29,253 bases of DNA, from assembly GCA_016839655.1 (NCBI GenBank), contig JAEOTW010000045.1, positions 1-29,253 on the forward strand, in the 5' to 3' direction. Within the stretch, counting starts at the first letter, position 1. The number at the start of each line of letters is the position of its first letter. Below, one piece after another: positions 16,963 through 25,538 of the stretch. Made by a program: the position numbers and the translations under genes. The notes beneath the pieces were generated by a model. The model ran no database searches, was not told the DNA's origin, and was given only the letters and a program-made list of their open reading frames with translations. This DNA is from Promethearchaeota archaeon (lineage in GTDB: Archaea > Asgardarchaeota > Lokiarchaeia > Sigynarchaeales > SOKP01).

Positions 16963-17787
16963 ATGAATAATCAATTAATTAAGAAAAAATGTAATGTGGC
17001 TTACGACAAATTTTGGGAGATTGTTAAAAAGTTTAATAACTTAATGAAATCAGCAATATTAGGGCCCGATTGCTTAAGTATTTGCAAGGGTGATTGCTGT
17101 TCAATTAAGATTAATGTACCAAGAGTATTGGCTAGTGAATATATCAAAAGAGGCTATGCTAGAAAGAGGGATTTCATTAGGAACGATATTTTCAGTTTTC
17201 AACTAAGATTTGATGAAAAAAAAGGAAAATGTTTTCTATTTGATAAAGATATAAATGGATGTTTAGTTCATAATTCAGGGATTAAACCTCCTCAATGCTG
17301 GATATATCCAACGAATTTTGCTATACCCGATGATAAAGAAATAAGCTGTAAAAGAGCTGGAGGATGGAAAATTATAGATCCCAAAAAAACAAAGGAAGCC
17401 GAAAAATTACTTAAATATTATGTTTTTCTTTCCCAACTTGAAGCTAAGAAAGAAGCAAGAAAAATCCAACATCGATTGAATAATATATCATGTAAAAATA
17501 ATTTAATAGATTTACTAAAACAAACCTATCCGAGTCGATTAGCTGGTTTTAAGGATACTTGGGATTGCATTATAACTCTATCTGCAGAGGGATTATCGTT
17601 GCAGGTAAAAAAATTTTGTAATGAATATAACAGTAAATGTGATTTGAATTTGTTTGAATGTGAATCAATTTGTGATAAAGTTATTGGAGGATTATTAGAT
17701 TTTTTACAACAATATTTAGTTAAATATGTACAAAAAAATGGTCCCGATTGTGATGGTGAATATACATTTCTTAAATTAATTGATTAA
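16963..17787 (+). CDS. YkgJ-like cysteine-rich (CxxCxxCC type) putative metal-cluster protein
   Basis: The protein carries a Cys pattern like the YkgJ/UPF0153 family (zinc- or iron-chelating). It has Cys37, Cys41 and the pair Cys45-Cys46 in CLSICKGDCCSI (37-48), then Cys90 in GKCFLF, Cys100 and His103 in GCLVHN, and Cys112 in KPPQCWIYP (108-116), followed by Cys129. The spacing and the KPPQC-W-IYP stretch match the family's core. The C-terminal half (about 140-274) is helical with further cysteines in its last 60 residues (for example SKCDLNLFECESICDK, 225-240). The 274 residues are longer than typical family members. The substrate and metal are not known. A TATA box about 30 bases upstream of the ATG suggests a leaderless message. 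Confidence 0.7.
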   Translation: MNNQLIKKKCNVAYDKFWEIVKKFNNLMKSAILGPDCLSICKGDCCSIKINVPRVLASEYIKRGYARKRDFIRNDIFSFQLRFDEKKGKCFLFDKDINGCLVHNSGIKPPQCWIYPTNFAIPDDKEISCKRAGGWKIIDPKKTKEAEKLLKYYVFLSQLEAKKEARKIQHRLNNISCKNNLIDLLKQTYPSRLAGFKDTWDCIITLSAEGLSLQVKKFCNEYNSKCDLNLFECESICDKVIGGLLDFLQQYLVKYVQKNGPDCDGEYTFLKLID

Positions 17788-17920
17788 TCTTTGGAACCAT
17801 TTTAAAAAACTGATAAGAACAATTTTGTCGTTGTAAGATTTACTTGTTTCTCTACATGAAGTAAAATATGTTACAGACATAACATATCTACTTAAATAAT
17901 ATTCAGATCCATATAGAAAT

Positions 17921-17934
17921 AATATATATATATT
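17921..17934 (+). promoter_or_regulatory. Putative TATA box of the Mrr-like nuclease gene
   Basis: Alternating A/T (AATATATATATATT) centred about 27 bases before the ATG at 17954, consistent with a leaderless message. Confidence 0.4.
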
Positions 17935-17953
17935 ACATAAATCGTGCGTATTC

Positions 17954-18322
17954 ATGTCATTAGGAGAAAAAGACTTAATTGAATTAGCCAAAAATGTTTT
18001 TGCTGAGAAATATAATTTTTCTGAAGGACCTGTACAATTTAAAGGTAAATCAGGTAAATCCTGGACTTTTGATGCTGTTGTGAAGAACAAACTAAATACT
18101 TTCGGTGTGTTTGTTCGAGATTGGAAAAGAGAGATCTCAATTACACAATTAAGACAATTACATAAAGCTTGTATTGATACTAATATCGAAGGGGGAATTA
18201 TGATTTGCAATGTGATTACAGATTTTTCACGAGAATATAGCTCCCAATTTGGAATTCAATTACTTTCAAGAGGACACCTTATTTCAACATTAAGAAGAAG
18301 AAGATTCCAAAACGACTATTAA
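17954..18322 (+). CDS. Small Mrr-like PD-(D/E)XK nuclease
   Basis: The 122 residues look like a minimal restriction endonuclease-like fold of the Mrr type. EKDLIELAKNVFAEKY (5-20) is the first helix, Asp40 in WTFDAVV (37-43) supplies the first acidic residue of the PD motif, and FVRDWKRE (53-60) gives the (D/E)-x-K with Asp56 and Lys58. ITQLRQLHKACIDT (63-76) and EGGIMICNV (79-87) fit the next helix and strand. It lacks the extra DNA-binding domain of true Mrr enzymes, so it is either a compact nuclease or part of a complex. A frame on the opposite strand overlaps it but has no recognisable content. Basic residues at the C-terminus (RRRRF) may bind nucleic acid. There is a TATA box upstream, but no methyltransferase nearby, so this is not a typical restriction-modification unit. 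Confidence 0.72.
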   Translation: MSLGEKDLIELAKNVFAEKYNFSEGPVQFKGKSGKSWTFDAVVKNKLNTFGVFVRDWKREISITQLRQLHKACIDTNIEGGIMICNVITDFSREYSSQFGIQLLSRGHLISTLRRRRFQNDY

Positions 18323-18423
18323 ATTTACTCATTCTTCAAAATCTTTTTAGTCCATATACTCTAATTTATTAAGCGTTTTTAGACAAATTCGATTGTTTTA
18401 TTAAAAGTTTATAAGCCAATAAG

Positions 18424-18442
18424 ATTATAATATAGTATAATT
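18424..18442 (+). promoter_or_regulatory. Putative TATA region of the gelsolin-like gene
   Basis: The AT stretch ATTATAATATAGTATAATT is centred about 30 bases before the TTG at 18465. It supports that start and a leaderless message. Confidence 0.35.
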
Positions 18443-18464
18443 ACGAAATTCATGCGATTTTAAT

Positions 18465-18758
18465 TTGATTGTCATATATCAATTTAATGAAGCACTAGAA
18501 AATTTTGAAGAAATTAAACAAGAGGAAAATGTTCCTTTATTTGAATTATTAGATTCATATAAAATTCTGCTTTTTGTAGATAAGCACGAAAGTAAAGTAT
18601 GGATGTGGGAAGGAGCGAATACAAGTCCAAGAATGAAATTTATATCAGCACAGACAGCACCTAATATACGAGATAAACATGATATTTCCTTTACAATATC
18701 ATCTGTGGATGACGGTGAAGAGACTGCTGCTTTTAAAATATTTGTAGGCCTGGTCTAA
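18465..18758 (+). CDS. Single-domain gelsolin-like protein
   Basis: The 97 residues fit one gelsolin repeat. YKILLFVDKHESKVWMWEG (32-50) matches the central strands, where gelsolins have a V-x-V-W-x-G pattern. It is followed by the long helix NTSPRMKFISAQTAPNIRD (52-70), and ISFTISSVDDGEETAAFKIF (74-93) matches the closing strand and the acidic-Gly-x-E-x3-F-k-x-F end of the repeat. In Asgard archaea one- and two-domain gelsolin-like proteins are known to act on actin; in this window no actin or profilin is seen. The start is a TTG; the preceding ATG is out of frame and stops at once. The gene lies between the Mrr-like nuclease and the helicase. The role in actin regulation is inferred from the fold. 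Calcium-binding residues cannot be judged with confidence. Confidence 0.7.
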   Translation: MIVIYQFNEALENFEEIKQEENVPLFELLDSYKILLFVDKHESKVWMWEGANTSPRMKFISAQTAPNIRDKHDISFTISSVDDGEETAAFKIFVGLV

Positions 18759-18884
18759 ATTAATTTAGCTAATTATCTAATTTCTTAAGATAAATTTGCT
18801 GAGTTATTTATTATAAAACTTATCATATAAACCATTATTTAAGTTTTCAAAGATTAATATAAGATACAAAGAAAATTATTTTCT

Positions 18885-21074
18885 TTGGCAAAGAGACTTA
18901 CATTGAGTAAAGATAAATTAAAAAAAGAAAAATGTATAAAATTGAATCAGAAGAATAATGATTCTGAAGAGGAGTATGTATTTGAGTTTTACGATGAGGA
19001 CTATGCTGAATCTTTAGAAGAATTACCGGTTATTATTGAGGATTATAATGAAATTTCTTTTGAAGAGGATCTGAATGAGGAACAACTGAAAATCATTAAT
19101 AATATCAAAGGTCCAATGTTAATTATCGCTGGTGCTGGAAGTGGGAAAACCAGAACAATTACTTATTCAGTTGCCAAACTATTATTGTCTGGAGTGAAAC
19201 CAAGTGAGATCATGCTTGTAACATTCACAAATAAAGCAGCTAATGAAATGATTAAACGTGTAGAAACTCTTTTGGGAAAACGACCTAAAGGGATTTGGGG
19301 GGGCACATTTCACTCAATAGCTAATCGGTTTATTCGAAAATATGCTAAAACACTCGGTTTAAAGGCAAATTATACTATAATGGATGAAACTGATGCAAGA
19401 AGTTTAATGAAACTATCAATTGAGAAAGCAAATGTAAAGGAAATCCAAGAAAGATTCCCAAATTCAAGAATGTCAAAAGATATTTTATCATTTTCATTTA
19501 ATTGCAATAAGTCTGTACGCGATGTAATTCTTTGGAAATACTCTCAATTTAATAGCGAAGATGTTATTAAGAAGTTAGAAGAAGTCTATAATATTTATCA
19601 AGAAAAAAAAGCTCAAGACAATTTGGTGGATTTCGACGATTTATTGAAATATTGGAATCAGTTATTGGATGAGAGAGCTGTAGCTCAACTTATTGCAAAG
19701 AATATAAAATATATCCTTGTGGATGAATACCAAGATACAAATTATATACAAGATGAAATAATCAATAAAATAGTTAAACAAAATCCAGATAACAATGTTA
19801 TCGCGGTGGGCGACGATGCTCAGAGTATTTATGCGTTTAGGGGAGCTAATTTTGAAAACATCCTCAAATTTGAAAAAAGATATAAAAATTGTAAAAGATA
19901 CTCAATAACCTATAATTACAGAAGTGTTCCTGAGATTTTAAAGCTCGCAAATAACTCTATAGAGCATAATGAAAAACAATTTAAAAAAGCTATGCGTAAT
20001 ACCCGCCCTATTGGAATTTTACCATTCCAAGTAAACCTTGGAGATGATATAGAACAAGCAAGATTTATCGTTAACCAGATATTAAAATTACGCTCAGATG
20101 GATTTGAATTAGAGGAAATCGCTATCTTGATTAGAGCAGGATCTCATTCATTTAGAATAGAACTTGAATTGAATGAAAAAAACATCCCATATGAAGTTCG
20201 AGCAGGTGTTGCTTTTTTTGAAAGAGCCCATATCAAGGATATGTTAGCTCATCTAAGAATAATTGAAAATCCATATGATGAAGTTTCATGGGCTAGGATT
20301 TTTTCAATTATTCAAGGAATTGGTACATCATCGGGTTCTAAAATTTTTGATGCAATATTGATATTAGAACATCCAATTGATGCCTTAATAAATAAAATGT
20401 TTTATGCTGAAAAATTAAAAGGCTCACGTATATCAAAGGAGGGAATTAAAAATTTAATCTCATATGTTAAAAGGATAATTGATTTTTCACCCCTAGATAA
20501 TCCTTCAGAAGTTATCCAAAATTTAGTAAATGTGCTTGAGGATCATATTAAATCTAAATTTGATAATTGGCAAGATCGAATAGATGATTTAAAACAACTT
20601 AGTGTGTATGCTCAGAATTTTGCTACTATTAGAAAGTTTTTGGAGAATTTAAGTCTTAATCGAAATAATATAGAATCAAAAACAGTACAAACAGGAGACG
20701 AAAAAGAGGATGAAAAACCATTAATAATATCTACTATACATAGAGCAAAAGGACTTGAATGGCGCGTAGTATTTATCCCTATGTTATGTGAAGATTCATT
20801 CCCCTCAAGAAGAAGTGTAGGTGACGCAGAGGCATATGAAGAAGAGCGTAGAGTCTTTTATGTTGCAATAACCAGAGCAAAAGATCAACTATATCTTATA
20901 TCTCCATCAATAAGAAATACATATCGAGGACCTCAGATAGTAAGGATCTCTCAATTTATTTCTGAATTGAAACCAGATGTCTATAAAAAATCCTCAGTTC
21001 AAATTAAATCCGAGAAGGAAAAAAAGAAAATAGATAAAAAAGATTTATTTAAATCAGCAATAGATCTTTTATAG
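18885..21074 (+). CDS. UvrD/PcrA-type superfamily 1 DNA helicase
   Basis: A 3'-5' DNA helicase of the UvrD/Rep/PcrA group (the direction is family knowledge). All SF1A motifs are seen in 729 residues: Walker A GAGSGKTR (83-90) after the Q-motif LNEEQLKIINNI (63-74), motif Ia TFTNKAANEM (113-122), motif II VDEYQDTNYIQD (279-290), motif III GDDAQSIYAFRGAN (309-322), motif IV TYNYRS, motif V STIHRAKGLEWRVVFIP, and motif VI EERRVFYVAITRAKDQLYLI. An N-terminal extension of about 60 acidic residues and a Lys-rich C-terminus are not part of the conserved core. The start is a TTG, since no ATG occurs before the Q-motif. It lies just upstream of the herA-nurA-mre11-rad50 cluster on the same strand, so a role in recombination repair is likely. 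Confidence 0.93.
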   Translation: MAKRLTLSKDKLKKEKCIKLNQKNNDSEEEYVFEFYDEDYAESLEELPVIIEDYNEISFEEDLNEEQLKIINNIKGPMLIIAGAGSGKTRTITYSVAKLLLSGVKPSEIMLVTFTNKAANEMIKRVETLLGKRPKGIWGGTFHSIANRFIRKYAKTLGLKANYTIMDETDARSLMKLSIEKANVKEIQERFPNSRMSKDILSFSFNCNKSVRDVILWKYSQFNSEDVIKKLEEVYNIYQEKKAQDNLVDFDDLLKYWNQLLDERAVAQLIAKNIKYILVDEYQDTNYIQDEIINKIVKQNPDNNVIAVGDDAQSIYAFRGANFENILKFEKRYKNCKRYSITYNYRSVPEILKLANNSIEHNEKQFKKAMRNTRPIGILPFQVNLGDDIEQARFIVNQILKLRSDGFELEEIAILIRAGSHSFRIELELNEKNIPYEVRAGVAFFERAHIKDMLAHLRIIENPYDEVSWARIFSIIQGIGTSSGSKIFDAILILEHPIDALINKMFYAEKLKGSRISKEGIKNLISYVKRIIDFSPLDNPSEVIQNLVNVLEDHIKSKFDNWQDRIDDLKQLSVYAQNFATIRKFLENLSLNRNNIESKTVQTGDEKEDEKPLIISTIHRAKGLEWRVVFIPMLCEDSFPSRRSVGDAEAYEEERRVFYVAITRAKDQLYLISPSIRNTYRGPQIVRISQFISELKPDVYKKSSVQIKSEKEKKKIDKKDLFKSAIDLL

Positions 21075-21095
21075 ACTACTAAATTTGCTTAGTCT
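21073..21095 (+). terminator. Possible hairpin terminator after the helicase gene
   Basis: AGACTA (21073-21078) and TAGTCT (21090-21095) can pair around an 11-base loop, directly overlapping the helicase stop codon and followed by a T-rich tract. The stem is only six base pairs, so this is weak evidence. Confidence 0.25.
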
Positions 21096-21231
21096 TTCAA
21101 TTTTATTAAGGTATTTCCATATTACTTTCAAAAGACTCTAAAACAAATGTAAGTTTCCATTAATATATTTTTTTATTTATATTGGTGGCATAATTAATAT
21201 ATTCAATTGAGAAAATTTAGGTTGTATAAAA

Positions 21232-22974
21232 ATGATTATTAGAATTAATTCTTTAGAAAGCACGATTGAGATTTTTTATAAAAACTATGTTCATCTACAT
21301 GGTTTTATTAAGCTTGAAGCTAAAGCTAATAATAAGATATACATTATTATAGCTCAAATATTAAGTGAACAAACCATTTCAGATTATATCATCACAAGAC
21401 AGAAATTGAAAAATGTACAAATAACAGATTATATTAAAGCGGAACTAGAAACGGAACTAGAATACGTTATCCAAGGCCGTCCAATAATACTTATAGAAAA
21501 CAATAACACAAATAAAGAAATGAATCGCTTTACAACAAATGTCTTTTTTGAAATTGAAGATTTAATGGAGAAGCAAGTATTAAAGCCTCATTCCATGAAA
21601 ATATCAGATAATCAAGATGATATTCATGATTATTTAGGATATATCTTTCCTCCTGATGGCATTTTTATGGGTTATTTAGCGTCGCAGAGAAAAGTACCCG
21701 TTAAATTTCCCTATAAATACTTAATGTATCATTTTTTCATAGCAGGGGCAACAGGAATGGGTAAATCTAATCTTAATCAGGTTTTTATTGATGGTCTCTT
21801 GCAACATAATGCCCATGTTATCTTAGAAAATAAAGGTACAAAAATTTCTATGCTTTCAATTGATATGCATGACGAATATGCTCTTGGGTGCATTAAATAT
21901 GGGGTTTATGATATCTGTAAGACGACTAATATGAATAAAGAATTATTTGGTTCTTGGTTTTATTTATATCCTAATAAAGGAATACCTCCTCCAGAATTAA
22001 AAAGCTTAGCTGTACCTTGTGTTATCAATTATCAAGAAATAAAGCCAGAGGATTTATTCGCAACCGGATCATTCAATGATTTGCAGGTTGGTGCTATATA
22101 TTCTGCATATAGAAGTGATGAAGATAATTATATAGAAAATTTATTATCAGATGGATATAGACCTCCGGGAGGCCATGATGATAAAACAATGGCAGCAATA
22201 CGAAGACGAATGCATTGGTTGGAGTATTCAGATATGTTTCAATCTAATGGATCCAGTAAATTACCTGAAATAGTAGAAAAGTTGGAAAAAGGAGGAATAA
22301 TTATATTTAATGCCTCAATGATTTCAGATTTGGAACAATTTTTGTTTAACGGAGTTTTAGCAAGGACATTATTTGATATTCGTAAAGCTCTCAAATCATC
22401 TACGGATATAAACACACTAGAACAAAAATTAAATCAAAATTTACCAAAAAATTTTTATGATAATTATAAACTCAATTTAAAGAATTTATATATTGAATCA
22501 GGGAAAAAAGTAAAAGATCCTTCAAATTTACCAATAATTATATTTACTATTGAAGAAGCACCAAGTGTTTTACGATCAGAGATGATGCGGTATAATAATG
22601 TTTTTAAAGATATTTCACGTCAAGGGAGAAAATTCAATTTAGGTTTAGAAGTAATTTCTCAACAATACTCTCCCATAGACGATACAATTTTATCTAATAT
22701 GAATACTGTCATTAATTTACCTTTAAGATCAGAGAAAGAAAAAGCTGTTGCAGCAAATACCTTAGGAGGAGGAATCCAACATAACGATTTAGAGTCACTA
22801 ACAGGTACAAGAGGGATTGCTTTAATATCGGGTATTTGGCTTACCAATTTCCAAAAACTTAGAATTCCGTTATATGATACTTATTTTGAAAATGTATCGA
22901 TGAAGTTTTATAAAGTTTTTGCTAATAAAATTAAATCTAAAGGGATAATTCCACCACCTACAGCACTTCCATAA
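21232..22974 (+). CDS. herA: HerA DNA translocase/helicase
   Basis: Hexameric FtsK/HerA-family DNA pump that works with NurA to resect DNA ends. The 580 residues have an N-terminal beta-rich region (about 1-125) that fits the HAS-barrel, then Walker A FFIAGATGMGKSN (168-180), a long insert, Walker B PIIIFTIEEAP (434-444) with catalytic Glu, and the region SRQGRKFNLGLEVISQQYSP (462-481) with likely trans-acting arginines. It continues with NTVINLPLRSEKEKAVAANT and a short C-terminal tail that probably threads to the next subunit. The proposed partner NurA is encoded two bases further on, in agreement with a tight complex. Size and motif order are those of archaeal HerA. Confidence 0.95.
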   Translation: MIIRINSLESTIEIFYKNYVHLHGFIKLEAKANNKIYIIIAQILSEQTISDYIITRQKLKNVQITDYIKAELETELEYVIQGRPIILIENNNTNKEMNRFTTNVFFEIEDLMEKQVLKPHSMKISDNQDDIHDYLGYIFPPDGIFMGYLASQRKVPVKFPYKYLMYHFFIAGATGMGKSNLNQVFIDGLLQHNAHVILENKGTKISMLSIDMHDEYALGCIKYGVYDICKTTNMNKELFGSWFYLYPNKGIPPPELKSLAVPCVINYQEIKPEDLFATGSFNDLQVGAIYSAYRSDEDNYIENLLSDGYRPPGGHDDKTMAAIRRRMHWLEYSDMFQSNGSSKLPEIVEKLEKGGIIIFNASMISDLEQFLFNGVLARTLFDIRKALKSSTDINTLEQKLNQNLPKNFYDNYKLNLKNLYIESGKKVKDPSNLPIIIFTIEEAPSVLRSEMMRYNNVFKDISRQGRKFNLGLEVISQQYSPIDDTILSNMNTVINLPLRSEKEKAVAANTLGGGIQHNDLESLTGTRGIALISGIWLTNFQKLRIPLYDTYFENVSMKFYKVFANKIKSKGIIPPPTALP

Positions 22975-22976
22975 GG

Positions 22977-24191
22977 GTGAATATAATATCATTCAATTTT
23001 GAGCTGATTTCATTAGAAGATTCTCTTAACAGCAGACCAAAGGATTCTCCGGAATTAATTATTAAGAGATTCAGGGAGGGTATTAAAAATAATATTAGTA
23101 GTTGGACAAAAGATGAGAAAATTGAATTAGAAACAGACAAGTTTGATACTGATGATCCTTTACAGAATGCTGGAAAATTATGCAATCAAATGCCCTACTT
23201 TCTCATTAAAGGAGAATTAAGAGATTATATTGACAATGGTTATACTTTAGTAGGATTTGATGAAAGTTCCAACACCTTTTCCGGAACATATGGTAAATTA
23301 GCGTCATTTAAATTCGGTGAATGTCATAATTCTTTCGAAAATGGAAGATACAATAAAAAGCTTATAATGTACAAACCTACTTTAGCTTATATTGAGGATA
23401 ATTTACATAAGTTGACAATTTATAAAGAAGTAATAGAGAATTTTATTAAAACTCTAAAAAAAGAGTTTAATATAGGTAGCTTAAAGTATAATATTGAAGA
23501 GCTAGAACAATGGTTTAACAATAAATATAAAAAGAAGATTGATGATCATATCAAAGCATATAACTATTATTACCCATCAATGGGCCATGTTGTTGATAGG
23601 ATTAGAACTGCTGATGAAATATTAAAGACTATGATAAGAATTAAAGAAATTTCAAAATTGGGTAAAAATAAAAAAGTAATTTTTTTTGGTGATGGAATCC
23701 ATATGTTTCGTCAGCATATATTTCCACCAACTAGTTTTGTGGAATTATTCTATAATTTTATTCAAACCTACGATATAAAATTCTTCAGTATCTCAAAACA
23801 AAGTCGATTGCGTGATTCACAAGGGAATTTCATACTTCTCTATTGGGATTCAAGGATTGAAAGTGAACCGTTTTTGGTTGAACTCCCGGATCTATCAAAA
23901 TATACAAAAAGTTGGACATATATAGTAAGGTTTGCTAAAGATAGTACTGCCTTGCGATTTGATATTCCGGATTTTTATAACACTAAAGATGCTGAAAATA
24001 TAGTTAGAAATTTGATCCCATATTCTCCACGAGGATATCCTTTATGCCTTATTGGAGCGCATGAAGCAAGTACACTACTTCCATTAGAATATAGTAAAGT
24101 TGATAGTAAATTTATGGAATTACAGTTTGATCCCAAGACTAAAAAATTCATGCTTGTACGTCGACATAAGCTAATCCCACCAAAAATATGA
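22977..24191 (+). CDS. nurA: NurA 5'-3' nuclease
   Basis: Nuclease subunit of the HerA-NurA end-resection machine. The 404-residue protein has the RNaseH-like nuclease core features: the first catalytic Asp95 in TLVGFDESSN (90-99), Asp239 in KVIFFGDGIHMF (233-244), Lys274 in SISKQSRLRD (271-280) and Asp329 in ALRFDIPDF (325-333). FDESS stands where many NurA proteins have VDGS. The central 100-200 region is helical. It starts with GTG two bases after the herA stop, so the pair is translationally coupled. NurA is too divergent for certain residue assignment, but the tight pairing with herA and the DNA-repair context make the call firm. It is followed by mre11 after a 30-base gap. Confidence 0.88.
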   Translation: MNIISFNFELISLEDSLNSRPKDSPELIIKRFREGIKNNISSWTKDEKIELETDKFDTDDPLQNAGKLCNQMPYFLIKGELRDYIDNGYTLVGFDESSNTFSGTYGKLASFKFGECHNSFENGRYNKKLIMYKPTLAYIEDNLHKLTIYKEVIENFIKTLKKEFNIGSLKYNIEELEQWFNNKYKKKIDDHIKAYNYYYPSMGHVVDRIRTADEILKTMIRIKEISKLGKNKKVIFFGDGIHMFRQHIFPPTSFVELFYNFIQTYDIKFFSISKQSRLRDSQGNFILLYWDSRIESEPFLVELPDLSKYTKSWTYIVRFAKDSTALRFDIPDFYNTKDAENIVRNLIPYSPRGYPLCLIGAHEASTLLPLEYSKVDSKFMELQFDPKTKKFMLVRRHKLIPPKI

Positions 24192-24221
24192 ATTATATAA
24201 AAACTAATAAATAAAGTGATT

Positions 24222-25532
24222 ATGATGGTAAAAATTATTCAAATGTCAGATACTCATTTAGGATATCGTCCAAGAAGAGGAACTATAAATAAATGGGCGA
24301 TTGAGAATTATTCAAGACCATTTGAACAAGAAATTTATAATACATTTCTTAATGTAATTACTGAAATTTCTAATATTAAAGATATTGATTTTTTAGTACA
24401 TTGTGGAGATATCTTCCACCATCCATCAAAATATAGTTCATATCCCCCTTCTGAACCAGCAAGAAGAACTCTAATACAAGGTTTACAAATATTTTTTAAA
24501 AATACTAATAATCAAGTTCCATTTATATATATTGAAGGAAATCATGGTGTATTCAGAGGTTATGAATATACTCCTTTTGAATCACATATTAATAAAGAAC
24601 AATATCCAAATCTTTATTATTTTAAAGAAAGAGATCTATTAGAATCTATTAAATCTAACAATTCTTTATCAATTGAATTTCCCACTAAAAAAGTAAGATT
24701 CTATTTATATCCCTATTTTGAGTTTAAAAATTTTGAAGTCTATGAAACTGCATATAATAAATGGATACAAAACCAGCAGCCTATAGATAATGAACTATTA
24801 AATATTGCTATAGCCCATGGCTCTATAGGTGATGGAACTTTACATAATAAGGTGAATTCAAATGATTTCAATTATGATTATGTAGCTTTAGGACATGAGC
24901 ATGGTTTTAAACGAGTTTCAAAAAACCATTACTTTTCAGGATGCCTATTACCAATGAATTTTAAAGAAAAGCTTGAAAATCAATCTTACTTAATTGTTGA
25001 TATAAATGAAAAAACAAGAGAGATAAATGTTGATACAAAATTTACTCATAATTTACTCAGTCGATCTTTTGAATTGATTCCCCATGATACTAATCCAAAA
25101 GAATCAACATTAGATTTAGAAAATTGGATACAAAGTGAATTAGATAATTTCATTATAAAAGATGGTTTTAATCCTGAAACATCAGCTAGACTAAAATTTA
25201 ATTTTTATGGAGAGATGACATCAGAAAAAACATGGCAAATTAATGAATTAATGTTAAAGGTAAGAAGAAATTGTTTTTCGCAATCTGAAAAGTTCAATAT
25301 CTTACAATTAATTTGGAAAATATCTGATACATCTGATACTTTTGAAGATGATATTAGTGCAGGAATAATCCAAGATTATATACTTGAGAAACCAGATGAC
25401 GAGTTTAAAGCATTTGTTCAAGAGAAATTGAGTGAAGACAGAACTCATTATGATGTGGATAAACTAACGAAATTTGGGATGAAGGCAATAAAAAAGGCTC
25501 TTCAAATAATGGAAAAAGAAAAGGAGGTTTAA
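24222..25532 (+). CDS. mre11: Mre11 double-strand-break repair nuclease
   Basis: Manganese-dependent endo/exonuclease that forms the Mre11-Rad50 complex at DNA double-strand breaks. The calcineurin-like phosphoesterase motifs are in order (numbering from 24222): MSDTHLGY (8-15) with Asp10 and His12, HCGDIFHHPS (60-69) with Asp63, EGNHGVF (105-111) with Asn107 and His108, AIAHGSIG (196-203) with His199, and LGHEHGF (223-229) with His225 and His227. In motif III the usual GNHD reads GNHG. The C-terminal part (about 290-436) should include the capping and Rad50-binding regions. Another ATG three bases later (24225) and a GTG at 24216 are alternative starts; a start near here is expected because the family begins with the first strand and DTHLG. 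Its stop overlaps the ribosome-binding site of rad50. Confidence 0.95.
   Translation: MMVKIIQMSDTHLGYRPRRGTINKWAIENYSRPFEQEIYNTFLNVITEISNIKDIDFLVHCGDIFHHPSKYSSYPPSEPARRTLIQGLQIFFKNTNNQVPFIYIEGNHGVFRGYEYTPFESHINKEQYPNLYYFKERDLLESIKSNNSLSIEFPTKKVRFYLYPYFEFKNFEVYETAYNKWIQNQQPIDNELLNIAIAHGSIGDGTLHNKVNSNDFNYDYVALGHEHGFKRVSKNHYFSGCLLPMNFKEKLENQSYLIVDINEKTREINVDTKFTHNLLSRSFELIPHDTNPKESTLDLENWIQSELDNFIIKDGFNPETSARLKFNFYGEMTSEKTWQINELMLKVRRNCFSQSEKFNILQLIWKISDTSDTFEDDISAGIIQDYILEKPDDEFKAFVQEKLSEDRTHYDVDKLTKFGMKAIKKALQIMEKEKEV
25521..25528 (+). promoter_or_regulatory. Shine-Dalgarno site of rad50 inside the mre11 end
   Basis: AAGGAGGT ends ten bases before the rad50 ATG and lies in the last codons of mre11, which couples translation of the two subunits. 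Confidence 0.6.
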
Positions 25533-25538
25533 ATTCTT

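Noticed and set aside
17776..18210. An open frame of 144 codons on the minus strand.
   Set aside because: It overlaps the Cys-rich and nuclease genes, its composition (Ser-, Leu-, Phe- and Cys-rich) is that of a shadow, and the nuclease on the plus strand has recognisable catalytic residues.
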